From contig CACYQI010000003.1 of NCBI GenBank assembly GCA_902776455.1, positions 1 through 64,000 of the forward strand: a DNA stretch of 64,000 nucleotides, in the 5' to 3' direction. A program made the translations under genes and the position numbers. This document shows positions 6,838 to 15,717 of the stretch, piece after piece (the first letter of the stretch is position 1; the number at the start of each line of letters is the position of its first letter). The notes under the pieces were generated by a model. It made no database searches. It saw only the letters and a list, made by a program, of their open reading frames with translations, and had not been told where the DNA came from. The DNA is from an uncultured Bacteroidales bacterium. GTDB taxonomy: Bacteria; Bacteroidota; Bacteroidia; Bacteroidales; Bacteroidaceae.

Positions 6838-7686
6838 CTATAGGTTGAGGAAGGTCTGCACTGTGGGCAGCATCTCTTCGGCCTTTAGGCGACCCATCGC
6901 ATAGACGCGGCGCATCTTCGTCTCGTCCTGTTCTGTGCGGCCGATAGGCAGCGTGTCCTGCGGATAGACTATCACGATGTGGCCTTTCTGCTCCTGTTCT
7001 TCGAGGTAGGACAGCTCGTCGTTGTACATCAAGTGGCGGCGCGACATAGCACGGATGATGGCCGGATAGCGGCGCATGAAAAGGTGGAAGAGCGGCATGA
7101 GCTTCGTCCGCTGCTTGTAGAAGCCCTTGGGCTGCGTCAGCACAACCACGTTCCGAAGGAAACCCAGCCCCTCGAAGTAACGCAAAGGAATAGAGTCGCT
7201 TATGCCGCCATCAAGGAGGAGCCGGCCATCGAGGCTGACAGGGCGCGACACAATCGGCATGGAAGCAGAGGCGCGAATCCAGTCGGCTTCCACGTCGTCC
7301 ATGTCGTCGATGCGGTGATAGACAGGCTGTCCCGTCTCGGCATCCGTGCAGACGACATGAAACTCGGTCGGGTCGCGGAGGAACGTATCGCGGTCGAGGA
7401 CGTCAAGCTCGTTGGGCATCGTGTGATAACTGAACTCCGCCCCCACGAGGTCGCCCGTGCGGAGCAGGGAGCGAAGGCCCATGTAGCGGGGTTCGTCCTT
7501 GAAGCGGATGTTGTATCGCAGCACGCGCCCGGGCTGCCGCGACTTGTAGTTGCAGCCAAACGTAGCACCCGCCGACACGCCCACAATGCCGTCGAAACGG
7601 ATGCCGTGCTCCATCAAGACATCCATCACGCCAGCAGTGAACAAACCGCGCATCCCACCGCCTTCAAGTACCAATCCTGTCTTCAT
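6838..7686 (-). CDS. Patatin-like phospholipase
   Basis: A 282-residue patatin-fold lipid acyl hydrolase. The oxyanion-hole motif GGGMRG lies at residues 9-14, the nucleophile serine at Ser39 in GVSAG, and the catalytic aspartate in DGGISDSIP. This is the compact single-domain type (RssA/YjjU-like) without signal peptide, so probably cytoplasmic or membrane-peripheral. The substrate is not predictable. It is transcribed alone, divergently from the DEAD-box helicase gene, from a symmetrical promoter region. Confidence 0.93.
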   Translation of the reverse strand: MKTGLVLEGGGMRGLFTAGVMDVLMEHGIRFDGIVGVSAGATFGCNYKSRQPGRVLRYNIRFKDEPRYMGLRSLLRTGDLVGAEFSYHTMPNELDVLDRDTFLRDPTEFHVVCTDAETGQPVYHRIDDMDDVEADWIRASASMPIVSRPVSLDGRLLLDGGISDSIPLRYFEGLGFLRNVVVLTQPKGFYKQRTKLMPLFHLFMRRYPAIIRAMSRRHLMYNDELSYLEEQEQKGHIVIVYPQDTLPIGRTEQDETKMRRVYAMGRLKAEEMLPTVQTFLNL

Positions 7687-7687
7687 C

Positions 7688-7757
7688 GCTGCAAAGATAC
7701 AACAAAATTCTTAATTCTTCTTTCTTAATTCTTAATTATTTGTTGTATCTTTGCAGC
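7688..7757. promoter_or_regulatory. Mirror-symmetric divergent promoter pair
   Basis: GCTGCAAAGATACAACAAA (7688-7706) is the exact reverse complement of TTTGTTGTATCTTTGCAGC (7739-7757). Each arm carries a -7 box TATCTTTG facing outward, one for the patatin gene and one for the helicase gene. The start codons are 2 and 5 bp beyond the arms, so both mRNAs would have almost no leader. The centre holds iterated TTAATTCTT. Confidence 0.8.
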
Positions 7758-7761
7758 CGAT

Positions 7762-9765
7762 ATGAAGAACTTTAACGAACTTGGGCTTGCCGAACCTCTT
7801 TTGCAAGCCATAGAAGAACTGGGCTACGAGCACCCGATGCCCGTGCAGGAGGAAGTCATTCCGCACCTGCTGAACAACGACACAGACCTCATCGCCTTGG
7901 CTCAGACGGGCACAGGCAAGACAGCGGCCTTCGGTCTGCCGCTGCTACAAAGGACCCTCTCTAACTCTCCCTTAAAGGGCGAGGACTCGGGAAATGACAC
8001 CCTCCCTTTAAGGGAGGGCCGGGGTGGGTCTATCCTCATCCTCAGCCCGACACGCGAACTCTGCCTGCAGATAGCGGACGACCTGGAGGAATTCAGCAAG
8101 TATCTGCCCGACGTACGCATCCTTGCCGTATATGGCGGCGCGAACATCGAGCCGCAGATACGTGCCCTGAAGCACGGCGTGGACATCATCGTCGCCACGC
8201 CCGGCCGACTGATGGACCTGATGAAGCGTGGTGTGGCCGACCTCTCCGAAGTGTGCTACGTCGTACTCGACGAGGCGGACGAGATGCTCTCGATGGGCTT
8301 CCAGGAAGACCTCGACAGCATCCTCGAAGGCATCCCCAGCCAGCATCGCACGCTCCTCTTCAGTGCTACGATGAGCAAGGAAATAGAGCGCATCGCACAG
8401 AACTACCTGACCGACGCCACACAGATACAGGTGGGCAGTCGCAACGAAGGGGCGGAGAACGTAAACCATATATATTATATGGTACACGCGCGTGACCGTT
8501 ATTACGCCCTCAAACGCATTGTCGATTACTATCCGCGCATCTATGCCATCATCTTCTGCCGCACTCGGCTGGAGACACAAGAGGTGGCGGACAATCTGAT
8601 CCGCGATGGATACAATGCCGACGCACTCCACGGCGACCTCTCCCAGCAGCAGCGCGACCTGACCATGCAGCGTTTCCGCCGCCACAGGATACAGCTCCTC
8701 GTGGCAACCGACGTGGCGGCTCGCGGCCTGGACGTCGATGATCTGACGCACGTCATCAACTATGGCATGCCCGACGACGTGGAGTACTACACGCATCGCT
8801 CAGGCAGAACCGGTCGCGCCGGCAAGAAGGGCACGAGCATCTGCATCATCGGCATGCGCGAAAGAAGCAAGATAAAGCAGGTGGAGAAGGAGATACAGAA
8901 GACCTTCGAACAGGGTACGCTGCCCGAGCCTCGCGACATCTGCACCAAACAGCTCTACCATGTCATCGACGACATCGAGCGTGTGGTGGTCGAAGAGGAA
9001 GAGATTGCTCCCTTCATGGACGAGGTGCGCAAGCGTTGGGAATGGTTCGACAAGGACGACCTCATCAAGCGTGTGCTCTCCCGCGAATTTGGCCGTTTCC
9101 TTCAGTACTACGCCAATGCGCCCGAGATAGAGGACGCCTCGACGTCCGGCAAGGAGAAGGGCGAAGGCAAAGGACGCAGACAAAGGGAGAAGTCGCACCA
9201 GGCCGAGGAGGGATACGTCCGCCTCTTCCTCAACGTAGGCAAGTTAGACGGCATGTATGCCCGCGAGATTATCGGCCTGCTCAACAAGAACGTGCAGGGC
9301 GACAAGGTAGCTGTAGGCCGCATCGACCTGATGAAGAGTTTCTCGTTCATCGAGGTCAAGGAGGACGACCTCAACCGTGTGCTCAAAGGCTTGAAGCACG
9401 GTGTGACGGTGAAAGGAAGGAGTGTGGTCTGCGACATCTCAACAGAAGAACCCAAGGCAACACCTTCTCGGCCTTCGAGAGGAGAGGGGAAAAGGCCTCA
9501 GAAGAGTAAGGCGGACGAGGGAAGGAAAGAGAGGTTCACGGCTCAGCAGCGGCAGAAGTCGTCTCCCTCGGCAGAGGCAAAGCGGAAGCGTCCGTCGCGC
9601 GAAGAACGAGGCTACACGGAGCCTCGCGGCCGCAAGTTCAAGAAGGAGGACTGGATGAAGTTCCTCCACCCCGAGAAGCCCGCAAAGGACGACGGCCTGA
9701 AGGGCGAAATCCCTGACTTCAGCGAAGAAGGCTGGGCAAGAAGAAAACCGAAGAAGAAGAAATAA
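7762..9765 (+). CDS. deaD: DEAD-box ATP-dependent RNA helicase with DbpA-type RNA-binding domain
   Basis: A 667-residue RNA helicase of the DeaD/CsdA type, acting in ribosome assembly and RNA unwinding. Motifs in order: Q motif near residue 29; motif I AQTGTGKT (47-54); PTREL (96-100); DEAD in VLDEADEML; SAT; the C-terminal core HRSGRTGRAGKKG; then an RRM-like DbpA domain (GYVRLFLNVGKLDGMYAREIIGLLN to VKGRSVVCDIS) and a basic Lys/Arg-rich tail. Residues about 63-90 (LSNSPLKGEDSGNDTLPLRE...) are foreign to the family and coincide with a palindromic family-A element inserted in frame between motifs I and Ia. The tail also holds repeat-like sequence around 9465-9500. Confidence 0.95.
   Translation: MKNFNELGLAEPLLQAIEELGYEHPMPVQEEVIPHLLNNDTDLIALAQTGTGKTAAFGLPLLQRTLSNSPLKGEDSGNDTLPLREGRGGSILILSPTRELCLQIADDLEEFSKYLPDVRILAVYGGANIEPQIRALKHGVDIIVATPGRLMDLMKRGVADLSEVCYVVLDEADEMLSMGFQEDLDSILEGIPSQHRTLLFSATMSKEIERIAQNYLTDATQIQVGSRNEGAENVNHIYYMVHARDRYYALKRIVDYYPRIYAIIFCRTRLETQEVADNLIRDGYNADALHGDLSQQQRDLTMQRFRRHRIQLLVATDVAARGLDVDDLTHVINYGMPDDVEYYTHRSGRTGRAGKKGTSICIIGMRERSKIKQVEKEIQKTFEQGTLPEPRDICTKQLYHVIDDIERVVVEEEEIAPFMDEVRKRWEWFDKDDLIKRVLSREFGRFLQYYANAPEIEDASTSGKEKGEGKGRRQREKSHQAEEGYVRLFLNVGKLDGMYAREIIGLLNKNVQGDKVAVGRIDLMKSFSFIEVKEDDLNRVLKGLKHGVTVKGRSVVCDISTEEPKATPSRPSRGEGKRPQKSKADEGRKERFTAQQRQKSSPSAEAKRKRPSREERGYTEPRGRKFKKEDWMKFLHPEKPAKDDGLKGEIPDFSEEGWARRKPKKKK
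7949..8032. repeat. Family-A palindromic element inserted in frame in deaD
   Basis: 84 bp (28 codons): AAAGGACCCTCTCTAACTC, core CCCTTAAAGGG, a 20-nt interior, core CCCTTTAAGGG, then GGTGGGTCT. The arms are mutually inverted and match the elements at 20187-20282 and 21376-21842. A length divisible by three and the absence of stops keep the helicase frame open. Confidence 0.85.
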
Positions 9766-9779
9766 CAACCAGAAGAACC

Positions 9780-9900
9780 GGAGGACTCGGAGTGCTCTGA
9801 AAGCTCGGAATACTCAGAGAACTCAGAAACTCGGAGTGCTCTGAAAGCTCAGAATACTCAGAGAACTCAGAAAACTCAGAGTCCTCAGAACAATCAAAAG
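9780..9900. repeat. ACTCAGA/ACTCGGA short tandem repeats
   Basis: GGACTCGGAGTGCTCTGAAA and AGCTCAGAATACTCAGAGA blocks, each present twice, are built of CTCAGAA/CTCGGAG heptamers. They fill the whole spacer between deaD and the S46 peptidase gene, leaving no recognisable promoter there. Confidence 0.8.
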
Positions 9901-9904
9901 CCTA

Positions 9905-12052
9905 ATGAAGAAGATTATCCTCTGCGCCTTGTGCGCACTTTCGTCTCTTTCCCGTGCCGACGAAGGCATGTGGATGCTGAACCGCATTGACGATAAGACG
10001 GCCGACGCGATGCAGAGCCTCGGCCTACAACTCACGCCCGACCAGCTCTACAGCACCAAGCACGCCAGCCTCAAAGACTGCGTGGTCGATTTCAGCGACT
10101 TCTGTTCCGGCGTCGTGGTCAGTGCCGACGGCCTTGTCTTCACCAACCACCACTGCGGCTACGGCGCTATCCAAAGCCTTTCGACGCCCGAGGACGACAT
10201 CCTGACGAATGGCTTCGTGGCCCGCTCGCGCAAGGAGGAACGCCCGGCAGAAGGGCTGTTCGTGAAGTTTCTCGTACGCACCGAGGAGTGTACCGGCCGC
10301 ATCATGCGCGCCCTCAACAAGGTATATGAGGAGCATCCCGGCGAGTCAACCGCCGAACTCGACAAGCAGTACACCGACAGCATTATGGGAGCCGTGGAAA
10401 AGGAACTGCGTTTGGACAACCCGGACCTTAACTGTGTGGTCCGCGCTTACTACGAGAACAACGCCTTCTACGTGAGCTTCTACAAGGTCTATCGCGACAT
10501 CCGCCTCGTCTTCACGGCTACGGAAACGATGGGCAAGTTCGGCGGCGACACCGACAACTGGATGTGGCCGCGGCAGACATGCGACTTCAGCGTGTTCCGC
10601 ATCTATGCCGACAAGAACGGCGAACCCGCTGAGTACAGCGAGGAGAACGTGCCCCTGCACTGCGACAATTATGCCCGCATCGCCATGGACGGCTACCAGA
10701 ACGGCGACTTCTGCATGACCGTTGGCTATCCCGGCAGCACGAGCCGCTACCTCAGCTCCTGGGGCATCGACGAGCGAGTCAACGCCCGCAACGTCAGCAC
10801 GATACAGGTGCGCGGCAAGAAGCAGGAGGTGTGGAAACGCTTCATGGACGCCGACCGCGCCGTCGGCATCAAGTATGCCAGCAAATGGGCCAGCAGCAGC
10901 AACTACTGGAAGAACAGCATCGGCATGAACAAGGCCATAGCCGACCTCGGCGTCATCAAGCAGAAGCAGCAGACAGAGAGCAAGATACGCGGATGGTACT
11001 CGAGCAGGCAAGACCTCCGCGACCGCTTCGGCGACATGTTCGGACAGCTCGAAGAGGCCTACGCCAAGCGTCGCGACGACGTCTATGCCTCGGGATTCTT
11101 CCGCGAGACCTTCATGCGAGGCATCGAACTCTACCGCGTCGCCAACATGCTCAGCACGATGCCGCAGGACGCCGACAGCACGGAGGCGGCGTTGGTCCGC
11201 AGCCGCATGGAAACTTTCTTCAAGGACTACGACGCCAAGCTCGACGAGGCCACGATGGCCGCCCTGCTGAAGAACTACCGCGAACAGGTGAAGGAACGCC
11301 ACTACTGGCCAAGCTGCTACAACACCATCGACAGCCTCTACGGGGGCGACGAGGCAGCCTACGCCCGCGACGTCTTCGCAAAGACCATCTGCACGAGCAC
11401 GGATGCCGTGGATAAGCTGCTGGCCGACAGCACGCTCCGCGACACCGACCTCGGCCTGCTCTATGCCGACGACATCCCGACCATGATGCAGGAGATAAGC
11501 GGACGGAACCGCGAGGCTTCGACCACCATCGACTTCAACGAGCACATGCTGACACAAGCGCTCCTCGAAATGGACCAGGAGACGCCGCACTACAGCGACG
11601 CCAACTTCACGATGCGCCTCTCCTACGGCTACATACAGGACTACACGGCCGGCGGCATCCACCACCAGTACTACACCAACGCCCAGAGCCTGCTCGACAA
11701 GGCCGCCAAGCAAGCCGAGATAGAGGACTACAAGCTGGAGGACGACATCGTCGGCCTGATGAAGGCGGGCGACTGGGGACGCTATGCCGACCGCACGACC
11801 GGCGACATGCACCTCTGCTTCCTCTCGAACAACGACATCACGGGCGGCAACTCCGGTTCGCCTATGTTCAACGGCCGCGGCGAACTGCTCGGACTGGCCT
11901 TCGACGGCAACTGGGACGCCATGTCGGGCGACATCTCGTTCGATAGCAACTTGCAACGTTGCATCGGCGTCGATGTGCGCTACATCCTCTTCGTCATCGA
12001 CAAATGGGGAAAAGCAGGCAATCTCATCAAGGAACTGCTTGGTAATCAGTAG
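9905..12052 (+). CDS. S46 family dipeptidyl peptidase (DPP7-like)
   Basis: A 715-residue secreted serine peptidase of family S46, which removes dipeptides from peptide N-termini in the periplasm. A signal peptide (about residues 1-18) precedes DEGMWML, the usual mature start. Catalytic His is in TNHHCGY (82-83) and the nucleophile Ser650 is in GGNSGSP. Eighteen residues after the nucleophile is Gly (FDGNW). As I recall, Gly at this position marks DPP7 (hydrophobic P1) and Arg marks DPP11 (acidic P1), so DPP7-like specificity is inferred. The length is normal. The upstream spacer is all short repeats and a family-B array follows the stop. Confidence 0.93.
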   Translation: MKKIILCALCALSSLSRADEGMWMLNRIDDKTADAMQSLGLQLTPDQLYSTKHASLKDCVVDFSDFCSGVVVSADGLVFTNHHCGYGAIQSLSTPEDDILTNGFVARSRKEERPAEGLFVKFLVRTEECTGRIMRALNKVYEEHPGESTAELDKQYTDSIMGAVEKELRLDNPDLNCVVRAYYENNAFYVSFYKVYRDIRLVFTATETMGKFGGDTDNWMWPRQTCDFSVFRIYADKNGEPAEYSEENVPLHCDNYARIAMDGYQNGDFCMTVGYPGSTSRYLSSWGIDERVNARNVSTIQVRGKKQEVWKRFMDADRAVGIKYASKWASSSNYWKNSIGMNKAIADLGVIKQKQQTESKIRGWYSSRQDLRDRFGDMFGQLEEAYAKRRDDVYASGFFRETFMRGIELYRVANMLSTMPQDADSTEAALVRSRMETFFKDYDAKLDEATMAALLKNYREQVKERHYWPSCYNTIDSLYGGDEAAYARDVFAKTICTSTDAVDKLLADSTLRDTDLGLLYADDIPTMMQEISGRNREASTTIDFNEHMLTQALLEMDQETPHYSDANFTMRLSYGYIQDYTAGGIHHQYYTNAQSLLDKAAKQAEIEDYKLEDDIVGLMKAGDWGRYADRTTGDMHLCFLSNNDITGGNSGSPMFNGRGELLGLAFDGNWDAMSGDISFDSNLQRCIGVDVRYILFVIDKWGKAGNLIKELLGNQ

Positions 12053-12111
12053 CACCAGCACACCTCTTGCAGCCCATCGGCAAGGGGGCTGAATCAGTCC
12101 GGGCAAGAGGG

Positions 12112-12228
12112 CGGTTTCACACTCCACGGAGAATCGGCCTACACTCCACGGAGAATCGGCCTACACTCCACGGAGCATCGGCCTACACTCCACGGAGCAT
12201 CGGCCTACGCTCCAGCAAGCGTTGAACC
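12112..12228. repeat. CTCCACGGAG array, family B, copy 2
   Basis: GGTTTCACACTCCACGGAG is followed by units of about 23 bp (CTCCACGGAGAATCGGCCTACA and the GCATCGG variant), ending GCTCCAGCAAGCGTTGAACC. It lies 60 bp after the S46 peptidase stop codon. Confidence 0.85.
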
Positions 12229-12287
12229 GGGTAGCCTGAGGCATCAATTCACAGCCAAGTCCGTGCGCATTCCGGGCACGGCCTCCA

Positions 12288-12350
12288 TGCCCCCATTAGC
12301 CTCATTGGCCCCATTGGCCTAATTAGCCTAATTAGCCCCATTAGCCTTTA
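12288..12350. repeat. ATTAGCC/ATTGGCC short repeats
   Basis: Iterated CATTAGCCT, CATTGGCC and TAATTAGCC blocks lie upstream of pckA. Apart from this, the family-B array and the promoter, the 495-bp spacer 12053-12547 shows nothing recognisable. Confidence 0.7.
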
Positions 12351-12464
12351 ACACAATCGCATTCCACCACTTGCAAATCGACAAACGACGTGCCTGGAAT
12401 GGCAAACTTTTGTAAGGTTTGCTTTGCAAAAGAACAAACAAAAGGAAAAACTTTTACCTTTCAT

Positions 12465-12495
12465 CCTTCAACTTTCAACTTTTTTCGTATCTTTG
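12465..12495 (+). promoter_or_regulatory. Promoter of pckA
   Basis: TATCTTTG at 12488-12495 is a good -7 box with an A/T-rich, weakly matching -33 region (TTCAACTTTCAAC). The start codon lies 53 bp downstream of the box, preceded by an A-rich leader. Confidence 0.65.
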
Positions 12496-12547
12496 CACCC
12501 GTTTAGAAGAAGCAATAACAATTTTAATCAAATAAAGAACACAACAA

Positions 12548-14161
12548 ATGGCAAAGTTAGATTTGACAAAGTACGGCATCACCGGCAGCACCGTGATTGC
12601 CCACAACCCCTCCTATGAGTTCCTCTTCGAAGAGGAGACAAAGGCTGGTCTCACCGGCTACGACAAAGGTCAGAACACAGAGCTTGACGCAGTAAACGTA
12701 ATGACCGGCATCTACACAGGCCGCAGCCCCAAGGACAAGTACATCGTCATGGACCAGAAGTCCAAGGATACCGTATGGTGGACATCTGAGGAGTACAAGA
12801 ACGACAACCACCCCATGAGCGAAGAGGTTTGGGCTAAGGTGAAGGCTCTGGCAGTAAAGGAGCTTTGCAACAAAGACCTGTACGTCGTTGATGCCTTCTG
12901 CGGTGCCAACGAAGGCACACGTCTGCGTGTCCGCTTCATCGTGGAGGTAGCTTGGCAGGCACACTTCGTGAAGAACATGTTCATACAGCCCACAGCCGAA
13001 GAGCTGGAGAAGTTCGAGCCTAACTTCGTCATCTACAACGCCAGCAAGGCTAAGGTGGAGAACTACAAGGAGCTGGGCCTCAACAGCGAGACCTGCGTTG
13101 CCTTCAACGTAACAAGCCGCGAACAGTGCATCATCAACACATGGTACGGCGGCGAGATGAAGAAGGGCATGTTCTCCATGCAGAACTACTACCTGCCCCT
13201 CGACGGCATCGCCAGCATGCACTGCTCAGCCAACACCGACATGGAAGGCAAGAACACAGCCATCTTCTTCGGCCTCTCCGGCACAGGTAAGACCACTCTC
13301 AGCACCGACCCGAAGCGCCTCCTCATCGGCGACGACGAGCACGGATGGGACGACGAGGGCGTCTTCAACCTCGAAGGCGGCTGCTACGCTAAGGTCATCA
13401 ACCTCAGCAAGGAGAACGAACCCGACATCTACGGAGCCATCAAGCGCAACGCTCTCCTCGAGAACGTAACGGTAGATAAGGACGGAAAGATTGACTTCGC
13501 CGACAAGAGCGTCACCGAGAACACACGCGTCAGCTACCCCATCGAGCACATCGAGAAGATAGCAAAGAAGGTGAACGGCAAGAGCGCAGGTCCCGACGCC
13601 AAGAACGTCATCTTCCTCAGCGCAGATGCATTCGGCGTACTGCCTCCCGTCAGCATCCTCACTCCCGAGCAGACCAAGTACTACTTCCTCTCTGGCTTCA
13701 CAGCTAAGCTTGCAGGCACAGAGCGCGGCATCACAGAGCCTACGCCCACATTCAGCGCTTGCTTCGGCCAGGCTTTCCTCGAACTGCATCCCACAAAGTA
13801 TGCTGAGGAACTCGTGAAGAAGATGGAGAAGAGCGGCGCAAAGGCTTACCTCGTCAACACAGGCTGGAACGGCACAGGCAAGCGCATCTCGATTCCCGAC
13901 ACACGCGGCATCATCGACGCCATCCTCGACGGCAGCATCCTGAAGGCTCCCACAAAGAAGATTCCTTTCTTCGACTTCGAAGTGCCCACAGCTCTGCCCA
14001 ACGTCAATCCCGCCATCCTTGACCCCCGCGACACATACGCCGAGGCAAGTATCTGGGAAGAAAAGGCAAAGGATCTGGCCGCACGCTTCATCAAGAACTT
14101 CAAGAAGTACGAAGGCAACGAAGCCGGCAAGGCTCTCGTCGCTGCAGGCCCGAAGCTCTAA
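12548..14161 (+). CDS. pckA: Phosphoenolpyruvate carboxykinase (ATP)
   Basis: A 537-residue ATP-type PEP carboxykinase interconverting oxaloacetate + ATP and PEP + CO2 + ADP. In fermentative Bacteroidales it usually runs toward CO2 fixation on the way to succinate. Signatures: '[10 protein letters not shown]', the kinase-1a loop [11 protein letters not shown], the metal-site [11 protein letters not shown] and 'EGGCYAK'. Length is full. The end '..ALVAAGPKL' is followed by two degenerate copies of the gene's own 3' end. Codon choice looks strongly biased, consistent with high expression. Confidence 0.97.
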   Translation: MAKLDLTKYGITGSTVIAHNPSYEFLFEEETKAGLTGYDKGQNTELDAVNVMTGIYTGRSPKDKYIVMDQKSKDTVWWTSEEYKNDNHPMSEEVWAKVKALAVKELCNKDLYVVDAFCGANEGTRLRVRFIVEVAWQAHFVKNMFIQPTAEELEKFEPNFVIYNASKAKVENYKELGLNSETCVAFNVTSREQCIINTWYGGEMKKGMFSMQNYYLPLDGIASMHCSANTDMEGKNTAIFFGLSGTGKTTLSTDPKRLLIGDDEHGWDDEGVFNLEGGCYAKVINLSKENEPDIYGAIKRNALLENVTVDKDGKIDFADKSVTENTRVSYPIEHIEKIAKKVNGKSAGPDAKNVIFLSADAFGVLPPVSILTPEQTKYYFLSGFTAKLAGTERGITEPTPTFSACFGQAFLELHPTKYAEELVKKMEKSGAKAYLVNTGWNGTGKRISIPDTRGIIDAILDGSILKAPTKKIPFFDFEVPTALPNVNPAILDPRDTYAEASIWEEKAKDLAARFIKNFKKYEGNEAGKALVAAGPKL

Positions 14162-14293
14162 AAGAGTTGAGCAAGGCCGAAAGCAACGAACATCTTTGTT
14201 CGTCGCTGCAGGCCCCAAGCTGTAAGGCTTTAAGGCCGAAAGCAACGAGGCTTATAAAAGAAGCTCTCGTCGCTGCAAGCCCGAAGCTCTGAC
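14162..14293 (+). repeat. Two extra copies of the pckA 3' end
   Basis: The last codons of pckA (AACGAAG...CTCGTCGCTGCAGGCCCGAAGCTCTAA, ending at 14161) recur diverged at about 14182-14224 and 14241-14292. Each copy begins GGCCGAAAGCAACGA and ends in CGTCGCTGCA.GCCC.AAGCT plus a stop. In the matching frames they spell VAAGPKL and VAASPKL followed by stops. They are tail duplications, not genes of their own. Confidence 0.8.
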
Positions 14294-14306
14294 CCTACAG
14301 GACAAT

Positions 14307-14347
14307 ACATCAAGGCTTCCTTCACCTCATGTGGAGGAGGCTTTTTC
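14307..14347 (+). terminator. Probable terminator after pckA
   Basis: AAGGCTTCCTTCAC, loop CTCAT, GTGGAGGAGGCTTTTT: an imperfect stem with G-T pairs followed by a T run. Confidence 0.65.
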
Positions 14348-14390
14348 CGTGCCAAATTAAAAGATATTGCACAAAGTTTTCTCCGAATTG

Positions 14391-14422
14391 TTTGGCAGTT
14401 CGGAGATTTCTTTTTACCTTTG
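14391..14422 (+). promoter_or_regulatory. Promoter upstream of the lipoprotein gene
   Basis: TTTG at 14391-14394 and TACCTTTG at 14415-14422, 20 bp apart, are a near-ideal Bacteroidetes promoter. It would give a leader of about 270 nt to the gene at 14700. Confidence 0.7.
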
Positions 14423-14496
14423 CCTGCGATTCCCTGCGCCTCGTGGCGACAAAGCAGGGGATGACCTTATCGGAATTAAGAAGAAGCGTTATGCTC

Positions 14497-14646
14497 GTCT
14501 TGTACTCTGAAACCTAGGAAATTTCAAGTACAGCAAGAGAACATGATGGCTTCTGCGTGTAAGCGTGGAATGTTATCTGACTCTTTTGTACAAGGTTTTC
14601 CTAGGGCCGCAGAGTGAAGATGTGGATACAGTTCCACGCTTCTTAC
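14497..14646. repeat. Inverted-repeat leader element
   Basis: Two nested inverted pairs: CTCTGAAACCTAGGAAA (about 14506) against TTTTCCTAGGGCCGCAGAG (about 14596-14614), and GTAAGCGTGGAA (14559-14570) against TTCCACGCTTCTTAC (14632-14646). It lies wholly within the predicted leader of the lipoprotein gene. It may be a leader RNA structure or a decayed palindromic element. Confidence 0.45.
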
Positions 14647-14699
14647 ATCTATAACCGCTCCCAACGGAACTGGAGGAGCCAGACAATCTTAAAATCATT

Positions 14700-15662
14700 A
14701 TGGGAAAAAGAGCATCTTTCACGAACCTTACTACATTTGCAGTGGCTATACTGCTATCCTTCAACTTTGCTTCGTGCAGCAGCGACGACGGTGATTCCTA
14801 CCTTCCTTCTCCCACTATCACAGATGCGAACGGCAAGAACGTACAGGTGGCAAGTGTAGGCAGCTTTCGATTTACATACGACGAAAGTGGAAAACTCGCA
14901 AGCATGACCGAAGGAAGCAAGACCTATATCATAGAAGGTGACAAGTTCACCTTCAACAACGGTTTGCTCAAAGCTGAAATCTTCCTCAACTCGGACGGTC
15001 TCGTCGCAAGGATAAAGTATCAGGAAACGTCCCAGAATGAGAAGGACGAAGGCACATTGAACTACAATTATGGTTCCGACCGCAGGCTGAAGTCTTGCAG
15101 CGTCTCGGGCAAAGGTACATATAGATATGGTTCGAATGAAATATCATACGACGGGAAAGCTACCGTGGACTACACATGGCAGAGCGGCAACCTGATACAA
15201 GCAAAAGTGGAAGGCAAGACAACCAGCAAATCTAACGGAGAGAATTACCAACTGAACACCAGTACAATCTATACCTTTGCGTATGGCTCACAAGCCAACA
15301 CATGCAAACAACTCCCCTATTACATGGGCGATGCAATGTGTGGTATCGGGAACTATGGCGGTGTGCTCGCTGCTTTAGGTCTCTTCGGACACGGCCCTGC
15401 GTTCCTGCCTGTCAGCTATACGGAAACGGTTACGGAAACAGTAAACGGCTATCTCGCCTATGATCCGCACACCGACGCTTACACATTCTCCTTCACGCAG
15501 AACAGCAATGGCACTCTCAACTCTGAGACATGCAATGAGAATCAAATCGCATATCGCTACATCAACGGCATTACGCGCTCAGGAGACATCAGCACACCCG
15601 GCCTTGAGCAGCAGCAGAGCAGCAACCTTCATCATAACATATTCAGGCATCGAAGGCTGTAA
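14700..15662 (+). CDS. Lipoprotein, DUF4595-like
   Basis: A 320-residue predicted lipoprotein. The N-terminal hydrophobic segment ends in a lipobox-like FASC followed by SSDDGD, suggesting export and lipid anchoring, with an acidic +2 to +6 region that favours the outer surface in Bacteroidetes. The body has repeated short strands ('FRFTYDESGKLASMTEG', 'LNYNYGSDRRLKSCSVSG', 'YTFAYGSQ') that recall DUF4595 proteins of Prevotella and Bacteroides, whose role is unknown. The final 25 residues are rich in Gln/His/Arg and unlike the rest; a late frameshift is possible but not demonstrated. Confidence 0.7.
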   Translation: MGKRASFTNLTTFAVAILLSFNFASCSSDDGDSYLPSPTITDANGKNVQVASVGSFRFTYDESGKLASMTEGSKTYIIEGDKFTFNNGLLKAEIFLNSDGLVARIKYQETSQNEKDEGTLNYNYGSDRRLKSCSVSGKGTYRYGSNEISYDGKATVDYTWQSGNLIQAKVEGKTTSKSNGENYQLNTSTIYTFAYGSQANTCKQLPYYMGDAMCGIGNYGGVLAALGLFGHGPAFLPVSYTETVTETVNGYLAYDPHTDAYTFSFTQNSNGTLNSETCNENQIAYRYINGITRSGDISTPGLEQQQSSNLHHNIFRHRRL

Positions 15663-15717
15663 AACCTCAGCCTACATACATTATTTATCTACGCATACGC
15701 GTGTGGGAAGTGTTTCC

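Noticed and set aside
10346-12127. 593-codon open frame opposite the S46 peptidase
   Set aside because: It lies antisense to a gene with complete catalytic motifs, and its Val/Ala/Glu/Asp-rich composition is that of an antisense shadow.
14019-14225. Frame ending in VAAGPKL downstream of pckA
   Set aside because: It is a different frame of pckA running into a duplicated copy of the gene's own 3' end; treated as repeat, not as a gene.
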